Positions 28,799 through 38,322 of a DNA stretch of 49,876 nt are shown piece after piece. This DNA is from an uncultured Flavobacteriales bacterium. GTDB lineage: Bacteria; Bacteroidota; Bacteroidia; Flavobacteriales_D; Sanyastnellaceae. Positions within the stretch are counted from its first letter, which is position 1, and each line of letters opens with the position of its first letter. A program made the position numbers and the translations under genes. Location: the NCBI GenBank assembly GCA_949373165.1, contig CASICO010000044.1, positions 1 through 49,876 of the forward strand, read 5' to 3'. Below the pieces are notes generated by a model that saw only the letters and a program-made list of their open reading frames with translations, ran no database searches and was not told the origin of the DNA.

Positions 28799-31156
28799 AT
28801 GACCACAGAACCCCATCCAAACGACCTCCAGGCTTCCGCCCGTTGGAAAAACCGTTCCAAATGGGTTTTGGCTGCGATTGCCCTCTTGACGGTGTTTTCG
28901 GGATGGCGGGCATCCCAAATCGGTTTCAATTATGACTTTGAGGCATTTTTCCCTCAGGGACAACCCGAAACCTCATTCTACCTGCAATTCAGAGAAGCGT
29001 TCAGCACTGACAACGACTTCATTTTGGTCGGCGTGAAACGAGAAGAGGGCATTTTTAATCGAGACTTCCTCGGCGCCGTTCGGGCATTGTCCGACACCCT
29101 CGAGACGCTACCGGGCGTCACCCAAGTGCTGGACCCAACACAATTGCGCCTTCCCGTTCAAGACCCTGTTTTAGGGATGGTCTTCCAAAGGCCCATCTTG
29201 AGGTGGGAGACACCTGAACATTACAAGGCCGACAGCGCCTACCTCTGGCGTGATGACCAATGGGTGGGAAGCCTCCTCAGTGCAGACGGAAAGTCCATTG
29301 CCTTGACCGTGGGCCAAACCGCCATGCTCTCCAAACAAGGCTGCGACGACATCGCCAAGGACATCGATGCCGTTTTAGACCAGTGGAGAAACAGGCTGTC
29401 TCAGCGCGGCATTGCCGTTGAAACTCACCGTGCCGGGCGCGCGCATGCGCAGGTTCATTACGTCTCCGTTATGGAGAGGGAAGTCGCTTTGTTTGTGGGA
29501 TTGGGCCTCATTTTACTCGTCACGTTTCTCTTCTTTGCCTTTCGCACTTGGTGGGGAATCGTGATTCCACTGACCGTCATCCTGCTCAGTGGATTGGGAA
29601 CTTTGGCCTTCATGGAGGTGACCGGTAAGGGCATCGACATCATGACCATCGTATTGCCCACGATTATTTTCGTCGTTGGCATGAGCGATGTGGTGCACAT
29701 CATCACCCGATATCTCGATGAGCTGCGGGGGGGGCTCCCCCCCTTTCCTGCACTCAGAAAGGCCTTTAAGGAAGTTGGACTCGCCACCTTTCTGACTTCC
29801 TTGACAACGGCGCTGGGCTTCTTGACCTTGCTGTCCTCGGCCATCGGCCCCATTCGAGAATTTGGACTGTACACCGCTGCAGGTGTCTTCATTGCATTCG
29901 GCCTCGCCTTCACCCTGCTTCCCGCAGTGCTCATTCGGTCCAAAGCACCGATTCGCCAGGCTGAAGATGGTGCCTCGGCTTCCCCTTGGACACCCTGGCT
30001 GTCACGTTGGTTTATTCGCATTCTACGTCACCGCAAAGCCATTTTGGTGATGACCGCACTCGTTTCGGCTGTGAGCATCGGATTCGTTGCTCAAATCGAA
30101 GTCAACAACTTCCTCTTGGAGGACCTCCGTGAGGAAGACCCCCTGCGCCAAGAGTTCAACTTCTTTGAGCACACCTTTGCTGGCGTTAGGCCCTATGAAC
30201 TCGCACTCGAGTTTGAGCCCGGCAGAGACATCATGTCCGAGCCCAATGTCCTCGCGACGGTCGACAGCGTGGAGCAGTGGTTGAAAGCCGACATTGGTGC
30301 TGGTTCTGTTTTGGGGCCCGGAATGGCCGCGCGAACCGCACATCGCCTCATGAATGGCGACCGCCCTTCTGCAGATCTGATTCCAGAGGGCCCCGCGCTC
30401 GACCGGCTTCTCAAAAGGCTTTCCAAATGGGGGAAAAACAACGAAAACGGCGCTTCTAGTTTGGGCTGGACTGATGTAGTCAACACCGAAATCGGGCTTG
30501 CCCGCATCACAGCCAAAACCGCCGATTTAGGAGCCAAAGAATTGGCCAAGCGAAACGCCAAATTCCAAGACAGATTGGCCAATCACATGGCCGCCACATT
30601 TGACTCTCCTCCGTTTACCACGCACATTACGGGAACGGCGAGCCTCATCGACCTCAACAATCGCTTCCTGGCCTCGGACATGGTGCTGGGTCTTTTGATT
30701 GCATTTGCAGCCGTGGCGCTCATTGTGGGCCTTCTGTTCAAGAGTCTCAAAATGACCTTGATCTCTTTGGTGCCCAATGTCCTCCCCTTGCTCTTTATCG
30801 CCGGTTTCATGGGGGCAATGGACATTGACCTGAAAGTATCGACCTCCATCATATTCACCATTGCTTTCGGCATCGCGGTGGATGACACCCTTCACTTCTT
30901 GGCCAAGTACCGGATTCTACTCCAGCAAGGCCGAAGTCCAATCTGGGCCCTGCGTCGAACATTCCTGTCCACCGGTAAGGCCATTGTTGTGACCTCCATC
31001 ATCCTGTGTGGTGGCTTTTCTACATTGATGCTCAGCAGTTTTGAAGGCACATTCCATATCGGACTGCTCGTTTCATTGACCCTCTGCTTCGCTGTTCTTG
31101 TGGACTTGGCCGTCCTGCCTCTTCTTCTTCTGCCAAAAAGAGCGAGGCGCACCTAA
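28799..31156 (+). CDS. RND/MMPL-superfamily transporter
   Basis: 785 residues. The ATG at 28799 (M-T-T-E-P-H) is chosen because an upstream frame extension overlaps the dnaK terminator. Topology is the classic duplicated RND plan: one TM segment (WVLAAIALLTVFSGW), a large periplasmic domain (F-D-Y-D-F-E-A-F-F-P start), five TMs (REVALFVGLGLILLVTFLFF to FGLAFTLLPAVLI), a second TM near AILVMTALVSAVSIGF, a second periplasmic domain and five final TMs. Proton-relay-like Asp residues occur in VVGMSDVVHIITRY and FGIAVDDTLHFLAKY. Homologues move lipids or hydrophobic compounds; cargo here unknown. Followed after 9 bases by the asparaginase-like gene. Confidence 0.9.
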   Translation: MTTEPHPNDLQASARWKNRSKWVLAAIALLTVFSGWRASQIGFNYDFEAFFPQGQPETSFYLQFREAFSTDNDFILVGVKREEGIFNRDFLGAVRALSDTLETLPGVTQVLDPTQLRLPVQDPVLGMVFQRPILRWETPEHYKADSAYLWRDDQWVGSLLSADGKSIALTVGQTAMLSKQGCDDIAKDIDAVLDQWRNRLSQRGIAVETHRAGRAHAQVHYVSVMEREVALFVGLGLILLVTFLFFAFRTWWGIVIPLTVILLSGLGTLAFMEVTGKGIDIMTIVLPTIIFVVGMSDVVHIITRYLDELRGGLPPFPALRKAFKEVGLATFLTSLTTALGFLTLLSSAIGPIREFGLYTAAGVFIAFGLAFTLLPAVLIRSKAPIRQAEDGASASPWTPWLSRWFIRILRHRKAILVMTALVSAVSIGFVAQIEVNNFLLEDLREEDPLRQEFNFFEHTFAGVRPYELALEFEPGRDIMSEPNVLATVDSVEQWLKADIGAGSVLGPGMAARTAHRLMNGDRPSADLIPEGPALDRLLKRLSKWGKNNENGASSLGWTDVVNTEIGLARITAKTADLGAKELAKRNAKFQDRLANHMAATFDSPPFTTHITGTASLIDLNNRFLASDMVLGLLIAFAAVALIVGLLFKSLKMTLISLVPNVLPLLFIAGFMGAMDIDLKVSTSIIFTIAFGIAVDDTLHFLAKYRILLQQGRSPIWALRRTFLSTGKAIVVTSIILCGGFSTLMLSSFEGTFHIGLLVSLTLCFAVLVDLAVLPLLLLPKRARRT

Positions 31157-31165
31157 CTTGGGAAC

Positions 31166-32164
31166 ATGCTCCACCGCCGTGCTTTTTTGCGCAGGGCAGC
31201 TGCCATGGCTGCTGTTCTGGGCTTAGACCCCACCCGCTTGCTCCAAGCCGGAACTCCCGTTGCCCCGTCATTTGTCCCATTGAATCCATCAGATCGATTC
31301 AAAGAAGGCCACATGTTGAGCACGTGGTACCACGGGGTCGTGTCCAACCAAGAGGGCTGGAAGCAAATGCAAGCAGGCGGAACTGCCCTGGATGCGGTGG
31401 TTGAGGGCACCGCCTTGGTGGAAAGTGACCCAACTGGAACTTCCGTAGGGATTGGAGGTCGTCCTGACCGATCCGGGCGGGTTACCCTCGATGCCTGCGT
31501 GATGGGGCCTGACGGAGGCGCAGGGGGAGTTTGCTTCCTCGAAGACATTGAACATCCCGTGAAAGTCGCACGGGCGGTCATGGAAGACACTCCCCACGTC
31601 TTACTCGCCGGTGATGGCGCCCGAGAATTTGCTTTATCCAAGGGGTTTGAACCGCGGAATCTGCTCACACCAAACAGTGAAGCCGCATGGAAAAAGTGGA
31701 AGGAAAGTGCTGAATACAAACCCATCATCAACGTGGAAAACCATGACACCATCGGCATGATCGCCCAAGACTTGGAGGGCAACCTGGCAGGAGCTTGTAC
31801 CACCAGCGGGTTGGCGTATAAGCTCCGTGGACGCGTAGGCGACAGCCCCATCATCGGAGCAGGTCTTTTCGTAGACAACCAAGTGGGAGCCTGCACCGCT
31901 ACAGGGCTTGGTGAGGCCGTCATGAAAACCTTAGGTTCATTCTTGGTGGTGGAATTGATTCGCCAAGGTCGGAGTCCTCAGGAAGCCTGTGAAGAAGCTG
32001 TGGACCGTATCATTCAAAGGATGCCCGTTCAAGATTTACAAGTTGGATACCTGGCCATGGACACCCAAGGCCGCTCTGGATCTTTTGCCATTCACGAAGG
32101 CTTCAACTTCGCGAGAACCCTTTCCGGTCAAACTGAAATGATCGACGCTTCCTTTCGATCCTAA
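31166..32164 (+). CDS. N4-(beta-N-acetylglucosaminyl)-L-asparaginase, Tat-exported Ntn-hydrolase
   Basis: 332 residues. The N-terminus HRRAFLRRAAAMAAVLGLDP is a twin-arginine-like signal. The body matches the glycosylasparaginase family: WKQMQAGGTALDAVVEGTALVESDP, SVGIGG(R)PDRSG, the autoprocessing nucleophile Thr at about 195 in NHDTIGMIAQD, ACTTSGLAYKLRGRVGDSPIIGAGLFVDN and ATGLGEAVMK. It is cleaved into two chains in the periplasm and would remove GlcNAc-linked asparagine from glycopeptides or act as an isoaspartyl/asparaginase. Its position behind an RND transporter and before a UbiA enzyme suggests only shared transcription. Confidence 0.92.
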   Translation: MLHRRAFLRRAAAMAAVLGLDPTRLLQAGTPVAPSFVPLNPSDRFKEGHMLSTWYHGVVSNQEGWKQMQAGGTALDAVVEGTALVESDPTGTSVGIGGRPDRSGRVTLDACVMGPDGGAGGVCFLEDIEHPVKVARAVMEDTPHVLLAGDGAREFALSKGFEPRNLLTPNSEAAWKKWKESAEYKPIINVENHDTIGMIAQDLEGNLAGACTTSGLAYKLRGRVGDSPIIGAGLFVDNQVGACTATGLGEAVMKTLGSFLVVELIRQGRSPQEACEEAVDRIIQRMPVQDLQVGYLAMDTQGRSGSFAIHEGFNFARTLSGQTEMIDASFRS

Positions 32165-32169
32165 CCCAC

Positions 32170-33105
32170 ATGGCCCTTGTTTCTCTTTCCAGTAAAAGGA
32201 GCAATCTGCTCGGTGTTTTGGCCCTGTCTCGCCCTCGAAACTTGGCCATTGCAGCGCTCACTTTGCTGCTGATTCGCTACGGCTGGATGACGCGTTGGGT
32301 CACCGGAGGAGTCCACCTTCAAACCTCTGTTGTTCACGTTTTTGAGGCCACACTGGTGATGGTCTTGCTCATGGCCGCAGGGAACATCATCAACGCCTAT
32401 TTCGATGTTCAAGAAGACCGCATCAATCGGCCCCAGCGCGCTTTGGTGGACCGAACGGTGAAGCGACGCGTCTTGATCGTGACCCATCAAGTTTTGAATC
32501 TGATCGGTTTGTTGGTCGCTGCCCACCTCTCCTGGAGCGTGGGTTCCATTGGCCCCTTGATTCTGGCCATCATGGTGAGCTGGATTTTATGGCGTTACAG
32601 TGCCAGCTGGAAGGCCAAGCCCTTGATCGGAAACCTCTCCATCGCCTTTTTACTGGGCATGGTTCCCTTGTGGCTGGCCTCTTTGGAGGCGGCAGGGGCG
32701 GGCCCAGAACTCCAAAGGGATTTGCTTCAAAACTTGGGGGCTTACGGAGCCATGGCCATGGCCATTGGCACGGTTCGAGAGTTGGCCAAAGACGCCATGG
32801 ACATGAAAGGAGACGCCGCAGCGAAAAAATCCACCTTCCCCCTCTGGAAGGGCGAAAACCTCACCCGGAGACTTTGTTTGGTGCTTTGGATCTGTGTGGC
32901 TCTGATGTACGCTGCGGGCATCCAACAATGGGGGGGCATTGAGGAATGGCCCAGCTGGATAAAATGGGCAGCCCCATTCCCCGGATGGGCAGCCTGCCTT
33001 TTCCTTTTGCTTCAGCGCAATACCCGCTGGAAGACCTTGTCAAGGGCCACCTTGGCCACGTTGATCCTGGGCATTGTACAATGCGCTTGGATTCCTGGTA
33101 TTTGA
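32170..33105 (+). CDS. UbiA-family prenyltransferase
   Basis: 311 residues with about eight membrane helices. Motif 1 NIINAYFDVQEDRINRP corresponds to the Asp-rich NDxxDxxxDxxxxRP of UbiA enzymes, and motif 2 RELAKDAMDMKGDAAA to the second Mg-diphosphate site. These integral enzymes attach prenyl chains to aromatic or glycerol-phosphate acceptors. Bacteroidota copies are often named geranylgeranylglycerol-phosphate geranylgeranyltransferase, but the substrate cannot be told from sequence. Starts 5 bases after the asparaginase stop. Confidence 0.88.
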   Translation: MALVSLSSKRSNLLGVLALSRPRNLAIAALTLLLIRYGWMTRWVTGGVHLQTSVVHVFEATLVMVLLMAAGNIINAYFDVQEDRINRPQRALVDRTVKRRVLIVTHQVLNLIGLLVAAHLSWSVGSIGPLILAIMVSWILWRYSASWKAKPLIGNLSIAFLLGMVPLWLASLEAAGAGPELQRDLLQNLGAYGAMAMAIGTVRELAKDAMDMKGDAAAKKSTFPLWKGENLTRRLCLVLWICVALMYAAGIQQWGGIEEWPSWIKWAAPFPGWAACLFLLLQRNTRWKTLSRATLATLILGIVQCAWIPGI

Positions 33106-33263
33106 TTCTGTTCTGGCTTTGATTCACTTCAGCTTAACGCAGACTTCCCATTGCCGTTCTGGTGAGCTCGGCATTTGACGCAGAGTTAAAACAGAACCAA
33201 CATCCAGCTTGAAATCAATTTTGAGATTGCGACATCAATTTCAACCAAAACATACATTTCACC

Positions 33264-34794
33264 ATGAAAGCCCTGCTTTTAGCATTGTCCTGCCTGCTGA
33301 CCAGCATTCTCTTCGCCCAGAACACCATTCCTGTCTCGGGAAGCACCGGAACCACCACATGGACCTCCAACAATGTCTACATCCTGACTGGATACGTGTT
33401 TGTAGAATCGGGTCAAGTCCTCACCATTGAACCCGGTACCGTCGTGAAAGGAGCCCCTGGAAGCGGAGTGGACGCTTCGGCCTTGATTGTCACCAAAGGT
33501 GGGCAACTGATTGCCGACGGAACGGCTGAATTCCCCATCATTTTCACGTTTGAAGGCGACCCACTGGACGGTTCAGTGGCTTACGACACCCGGGGCCAAT
33601 GGGGAGGCATCATCATTTTGGGCCAGGCCACCACCAACTTCGGGGGGGCCAGCACAAATCGAAGGAATTCCCACCGACAACAACCTCGCAGAATACGGAG
33701 GCGACAATGACGCCGACAACAGCGGCATTTTGCGCTACGTGTCGATTCGCCATGGAGGAACCGAGCTTGGCGCAGCCAACGAAATCAACGGCTTGACTTT
33801 GGCTGGTGTGGGAAGCGGCACCACCCTCGACCACATTGAAATTGTCTCCAACTTGGATGACGGCATTGAATTTTTTGGTGGGGCCGTTTCGGCCACACAT
33901 GTCCTTGTTGCCTTCTGTGGAGACGACAGCTTCGACTGGGATCAAGGCTATCACGGTGCAGACAACGCGCATTGGTTGGCCATCCAAGACCAACCCGGTC
34001 TGAGTGGAGACCGAGGCGGAGAGTTGGATGGAGACGACTCCGATGATGGAAACGTGTCTGCCGATGAAATGCCCTTGGCCACCCCCACGGTCACAGGATG
34101 GACCATTGTCGGCGTTGGTGATGGCCAAGGCTTGCTGTTCCGAAATGGATCTGGTGGCCACGTGAGCAACGGACTGTTCGCCAACGTAGCAGAAGGCATC
34201 GAAATCGAAGACAAAGAATCACCCCTCGATGCATTTGACCATTTCCTTTCAGGAGACCTGACCTTGAGCAACATCAAAATGTTCAACTGCGAAGATGCCC
34301 TGGACTACGACGGAACAGCCGTGGAAGATGGAGACGCACAACTTGACGCCTACGCGGTAGACAACGGAATTGAGGTCTTGAATGGACTCGACATCGATGA
34401 CCAATTCAACTTTGACGTGGCTGGCCAACAGGCCACAGACCCCATCAATGTGGACAGTGAATTTGGTTCGGGCCAAGACTGGGCCTTGGGATGGACGTTC
34501 TGCGATGAGCGCTCACTCTTCGGCTCAGGGGTTTTGCAGGTCGCAACTCAAGAACAAAGCCATGACGTCTTGGCTTTTCCAAACCCATTTGCCCACGCAG
34601 TGTCATTGGCCCTTCCGAATCATGCTGGCACAGATTGGATCATGATCAACGCCAATGGACGGTTGATTCACTCTGGACATACCCAACAATCCGTGCTCCA
34701 AATCAACACCGCCAACCTGCCTTCAGGGGTGTACTTTTTGCGGGGAACAGATGGCCAGTATGCTTGGTCAACTGTGGTCATGAAACGTGACTAA
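33264..34794 (+). CDS. Secreted T9SS type A sorting-domain protein, one frameshift at a G7 tract
   Basis: About 510 residues. Signal peptide MKALLLALSCLLTSILFAQ (ATG at 33264), then a beta-solenoid-like region (VFVESGQVLTIEPGTVVKG, IVTKGGQLIADGTAEFPIIF, RGQWGGIIILG; later HIEIVSNLDDGIEFFGG and WTIVGVGDGQGLLFRNG). The last 80 residues form a T9SS type A signal (VLAFPNPF..., NLPSGVYFLRG, VVMKRD). The 33264-33710 and 33511-34794 frames join at 33642-33648: six G residues instead of seven restore ATTNFGGPAQIEGIPTDNN. Outer-surface or secreted; right-handed beta-helix fold inferred. Followed by a large TonB receptor, a frequent pairing in the phylum. Confidence 0.85.
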
Positions 34795-34831
34795 ACCATA
34801 AATCACCGGCATCTGCCACTGAATTTTCTTG

Positions 34832-34872
34832 AACAACCGGAGTTTTGCCACCGCTGCGAAGCTCCGGTTGTT
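34832..34872 (+). other. Perfect 11-bp hairpin between T9SS cargo gene and TonB receptor
   Basis: Arms AACAACCGGAG (34832-34842) and CTCCGGTTGTT (34862-34872) are exact reverse complements around a 19-base loop. It lies 37 bases after the cargo stop and 94 before the receptor start. There is no T run after it, so it may be a processing or stability hairpin, an attenuator, or an operator rather than an intrinsic terminator. Confidence 0.5.
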
Positions 34873-34966
34873 GACGTAAAGGGCACCAAAAGAAAAAGAG
34901 CGGTTAACACCGGGTTAACGTGTTGAGGGAGCTTCTGCATTCATTTTGCAGAACAAATCAGAGCGC

Positions 34967-37900
34967 ATGCGTTTGCTTCAGCTTCTGGTCATCTTGACCA
35001 CAGCATTTACAGCCCAATCTCAAGGGGTCATCCGTGGTAAAATCAACGATGGCCATACCGGCGAAAGCCTGATTGGAGCCAACGCCTTGATCGAAGGCAC
35101 CACCAAAGGAGCCATGGCCGACCTGGACGGCAACTTCAGTTTGGAAGGCTTGGCCCCAGGCACCTACAATGTCGTTGGAAGGTTCATCGGATATCGCCCC
35201 CACATCCAAGAGGTGGTGATCCTTGGAGACGACGTTCAAGTCGTTCAATTCAACCTCTTCCCAGAGACGTTTGTGATCGAGCAAGCCGCCGAAGTCGTGG
35301 CCAAAGTGGACCGTGCGCGGGACACCTATATGGAGAACATCAAGAAAAAGTCTGCCGCCAGCATAGACTACATCTCCAGCCAGCAAATCAAGCGCACCGG
35401 GGACAACGACGCTGCCAGCGCCATGAAGCGCGTGTCTGGAGTGTCCACCGTGGGCAACTTCATTTTTGTTCGGGGCCTATCGGATCGTTATCTGAAAACC
35501 ACATTGAATGGAGCCGAGGTTCCATCCATGAACCCGCGCAGAAACACCATCGAAATGGACCTCTTCCCCACCAACTTGGTGGACAATTTGAAGGTGGTCA
35601 AAACGCAAACCGCCAACCTGCCATCGGATTGGGCGGGCGCCTACATCTCCGTTGAAACCAAAGACTTTCCGGACCAGTTCATGTTCAACTATTCCAGCAG
35701 CTTGGGATGGAATACGAACACAACGGGCAAAGAAGTGCTGTCTAGCCAACGCGGAAGCAAAGACTGGCTCGGTTTCGACGATGGTTCGAGAAGCTTGAGT
35801 CAAGTGGCTCAGTCTGCGGCTCAAAATGGCTGGCCCAGCGCCGCCTCCGTCTCCTTTGGAGATCAGATTCAATACATCATCGACCGTGACTTGCTGTCCA
35901 ACAGCGCCGCGCAAGACGCACTCTCCGGTTGCGGCTTGGGTTCATTGGATGACATCGCTTCCTACGAAGATGCCCAGTGCGTGCTCACCGGTCTGGGATA
36001 TGCGGATCAATGGGGCGCCGCTCAGTTGGGAGACTCTTTGTACTTCCAAGCTGCCATTCCTGCATCCATTGAAGCCAATCAAGGGCTCACCGATGTCGGG
36101 CAGAGCTTTGACAATACCTGGGAGCATGTCCGCCGCACTGCCGCCATGGACATGAAGCACTCGATCACATTTGGCAATCAGACTTCTCTTTTTGGACGCC
36201 AACTCGGATACACATTTGGCGCCCAGTATGCCCGCAACACCCGAGGCTACCAAGATGGAATCTATGGCCGCTGGGCCGCCGGAAATGTGGTGGGTACAGA
36301 CGCCCTTGACATGCAGCAGCGCTACACCGACGAGCGCACCAACGAGACCCACCGCTGGAACACCCTTTTGAACTTGAGCTATAAGCTCAACGAGTTCAAC
36401 AAAATCTCTTTGATGGGCATGACCATCACCAGTGGGACCAACAGCGCCCGCTTCCAAGAAGGACTCAACCCTCGGGATGGCGACGAAATTCAGCAGCAAC
36501 GCTCACACCGCTACCAGAGCCGCACCTTGAATACCTTTCAGATGCGCGGCGAGCATTACATGCCGCAATCTGAATTCACGATTGACTGGGTAGCCAGCCG
36601 ATCTGAAGGCCGCATGAGCACACCGGACTTGCGCGTGCTGTTCAACAACTACATCGACAACACTGAAGCCCTTGTTGACGAGGCCGTCTTCTTTGATGCC
36701 GACGGGACGGCGCTGGACCCCTCGGATTCTGGCGACATCTTGGATGAGATCGAAGGCTTGGTGGACGACGGCGTTCTGAGCAGCAATTGGGCGGAAGACG
36801 TGGCAGGAACAGTGGAGGCCCTTCAACAGGAAGGCGTGGCCATTGGCAACATGGAAATCCCCACCGAAACCAACCGATTTTATAGCATTCGCCCCGATCG
36901 CTACCCCGCTCCCAATCGCTTTTGGCGCGCACTTGAAGAAAGCAAAACAGACCTCAAAATCAATTTCAGCAAGCCTGTGTTTTCTGGAAAGGACCGTCTT
37001 GAGGGCAAAGTTTCCTTTGGGGGAAGCTTCGTGCGAACCGAGCGCAGCCAGCAGGAAGACGCTTTCACCTTCGCCGCATCCGGACAATTCTTTGACCAGT
37101 TCGAAGGAAGCCCGTCCCAATACTTTGCCTCCTCCAACATGGTGGTGGCACAAGGGAGTGATTTTATTCAAACCAACAACGTCAGCAACCCGGGCAACTC
37201 TGATGCCGGATTCTTGAATGTCTTGGGTACTTACGCCATGCTTGATGCACGCGTCAACGAGCGGCTAAGCGGAAACTTGGGCATGCGCCTGGAATCTGCC
37301 AGCATGAGCATTGAAAGCAACCGGGACACGTCGGACCAGACCCCTGAGCAAATCGCCAACAACCGAGGCACCTTGGACGAGACCAACTTGTTGCCCTCGT
37401 TCAACATGACCTACATCTTGGGCAAGGTTGATCCCATTCGGACCACCAACTTGCGCGCCGCCTACAGCAAAACATTGGCCCGTCCGGTGTTCCGTGAGAA
37501 GGCCCCTTTCCGTGGATTCGACTTCGAGACCCTACAAACCCTGAAGGGCAACCCTTCGCTGGGCCAAACCCGCATTGACAATGTGGACTTGAAACTGGAG
37601 CATTACCCCACATTGGGCGAGATGATCTCTGCGGGGGTGTTCTACAAGCACTTCAGTGACCCCATCGAGCAAACCCAAGTACTCGAAGCCGTGAACGAAG
37701 AGCTGACTTGGTCCAATGTCCCCTATGCAGATGTGATGGGTGTGGAGTTCGAAGCCAAGAAAGACTTGGCCAATGTGACCAGCTCTCGCTTTTTCAAAGA
37801 CCTCTCCATTTCTGGCAACGTGACGCTGATCCGTTCTTCAGTCAAGATTCCAGAGGCTGAGCTCGAGAGCATCCGTGCCCAAGACCCCAACCACCCCGAC

Positions 37901-38242
37901 ACGCGTGCCCTGTTCGGACAGGCCCCTTACATTATCAATGGTGTCTTGACCTACATCAATGACAGCGCGGACTTTGTGACCACTTTGTCTTTCAATGTTC
38001 AAGGCCCCAAGGTGTTCTTGGTGACCCAAGGCGCCCTGCCCAATGTGATGCAACAACCCACCCCCACTCTAGACCTGAGCTTGGGCAAAGGATGGGGCGA
38101 CCATTTCCGCATCGGATTCAAGGCCCGGAACTTGATCAATCCAAGGAACCGCATGACCCACCTTTTCAATGGCGTCATGTATGATTGGTCCAGCTTTACG
38201 CGTGGACGGACATACTCGGTGAGTCTCTCCTACTCGATCTAA
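34967..38242 (+). CDS. Large TonB-dependent receptor with CarboxypepD-like N-terminal domain
   Basis: 1091 residues, one intact frame. The ATG at 34967 precedes a signal peptide (MRLLQLLVILTTAFTAQSQG); an earlier TTG is possible. Residues 22-110 form a carboxypeptidase-regulatory-like domain (VIRGKINDGHTGESLIGANA, DGNFSLEGLAPGTYNVV). The plug follows (IKRTGDNDAASAMKRVSGVS, FIFVRGLSDRYLKTTLNGAEVPS), then a barrel of about 800 residues with TonB3-type KTLARPVFREKAPF and an end with alternating hydrophobic residues (TYSVSLSYSI). Energised uptake of a large or scarce nutrient across the outer membrane. It follows the T9SS cargo gene in the same direction, so the secreted protein might be its accessory; substrate not predictable. 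Confidence 0.93.
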   Translation: MRLLQLLVILTTAFTAQSQGVIRGKINDGHTGESLIGANALIEGTTKGAMADLDGNFSLEGLAPGTYNVVGRFIGYRPHIQEVVILGDDVQVVQFNLFPETFVIEQAAEVVAKVDRARDTYMENIKKKSAASIDYISSQQIKRTGDNDAASAMKRVSGVSTVGNFIFVRGLSDRYLKTTLNGAEVPSMNPRRNTIEMDLFPTNLVDNLKVVKTQTANLPSDWAGAYISVETKDFPDQFMFNYSSSLGWNTNTTGKEVLSSQRGSKDWLGFDDGSRSLSQVAQSAAQNGWPSAASVSFGDQIQYIIDRDLLSNSAAQDALSGCGLGSLDDIASYEDAQCVLTGLGYADQWGAAQLGDSLYFQAAIPASIEANQGLTDVGQSFDNTWEHVRRTAAMDMKHSITFGNQTSLFGRQLGYTFGAQYARNTRGYQDGIYGRWAAGNVVGTDALDMQQRYTDERTNETHRWNTLLNLSYKLNEFNKISLMGMTITSGTNSARFQEGLNPRDGDEIQQQRSHRYQSRTLNTFQMRGEHYMPQSEFTIDWVASRSEGRMSTPDLRVLFNNYIDNTEALVDEAVFFDADGTALDPSDSGDILDEIEGLVDDGVLSSNWAEDVAGTVEALQQEGVAIGNMEIPTETNRFYSIRPDRYPAPNRFWRALEESKTDLKINFSKPVFSGKDRLEGKVSFGGSFVRTERSQQEDAFTFAASGQFFDQFEGSPSQYFASSNMVVAQGSDFIQTNNVSNPGNSDAGFLNVLGTYAMLDARVNERLSGNLGMRLESASMSIESNRDTSDQTPEQIANNRGTLDETNLLPSFNMTYILGKVDPIRTTNLRAAYSKTLARPVFREKAPFRGFDFETLQTLKGNPSLGQTRIDNVDLKLEHYPTLGEMISAGVFYKHFSDPIEQTQVLEAVNEELTWSNVPYADVMGVEFEAKKDLANVTSSRFFKDLSISGNVTLIRSSVKIPEAELESIRAQDPNHPDTRALFGQAPYIINGVLTYINDSADFVTTLSFNVQGPKVFLVTQGALPNVMQQPTPTLDLSLGKGWGDHFRIGFKARNLINPRNRMTHLFNGVMYDWSSFTRGRTYSVSLSYSI

Positions 38243-38275
38243 CCTTGAATTAGACACCGTAACAGGCCTCTATTT

Positions 38276-38322
38276 CTAGAAAACCTTCAACCGAGCCCAA
38301 ACTCGCGTTGGAGGTTTTCTAG
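38276..38322. other. 11-bp inverted repeat spanning the end of the acyltransferase gene
   Basis: CTAGAAAACCT (38276-38286) and AGGTTTTCTAG (38312-38322) are exact reverse complements with a 25-base loop. It sits between two convergent genes and includes the last codons of the OlsF-like gene. A shared, bidirectional terminator is plausible although no T run longer than four follows. Confidence 0.4.

Noticed and set aside
33209..33244. TTGAAAT / ATTTCAA inverted repeat before the T9SS cargo gene
   Set aside because: Only seven AT-rich pairs; likely chance, and no clear promoter spacing could be tied to it.
36503..37171. Minus-strand frame of 222 residues within the TonB receptor
   Set aside because: Shadow of the receptor; composition is the antisense of a barrel sequence and no motif is present.
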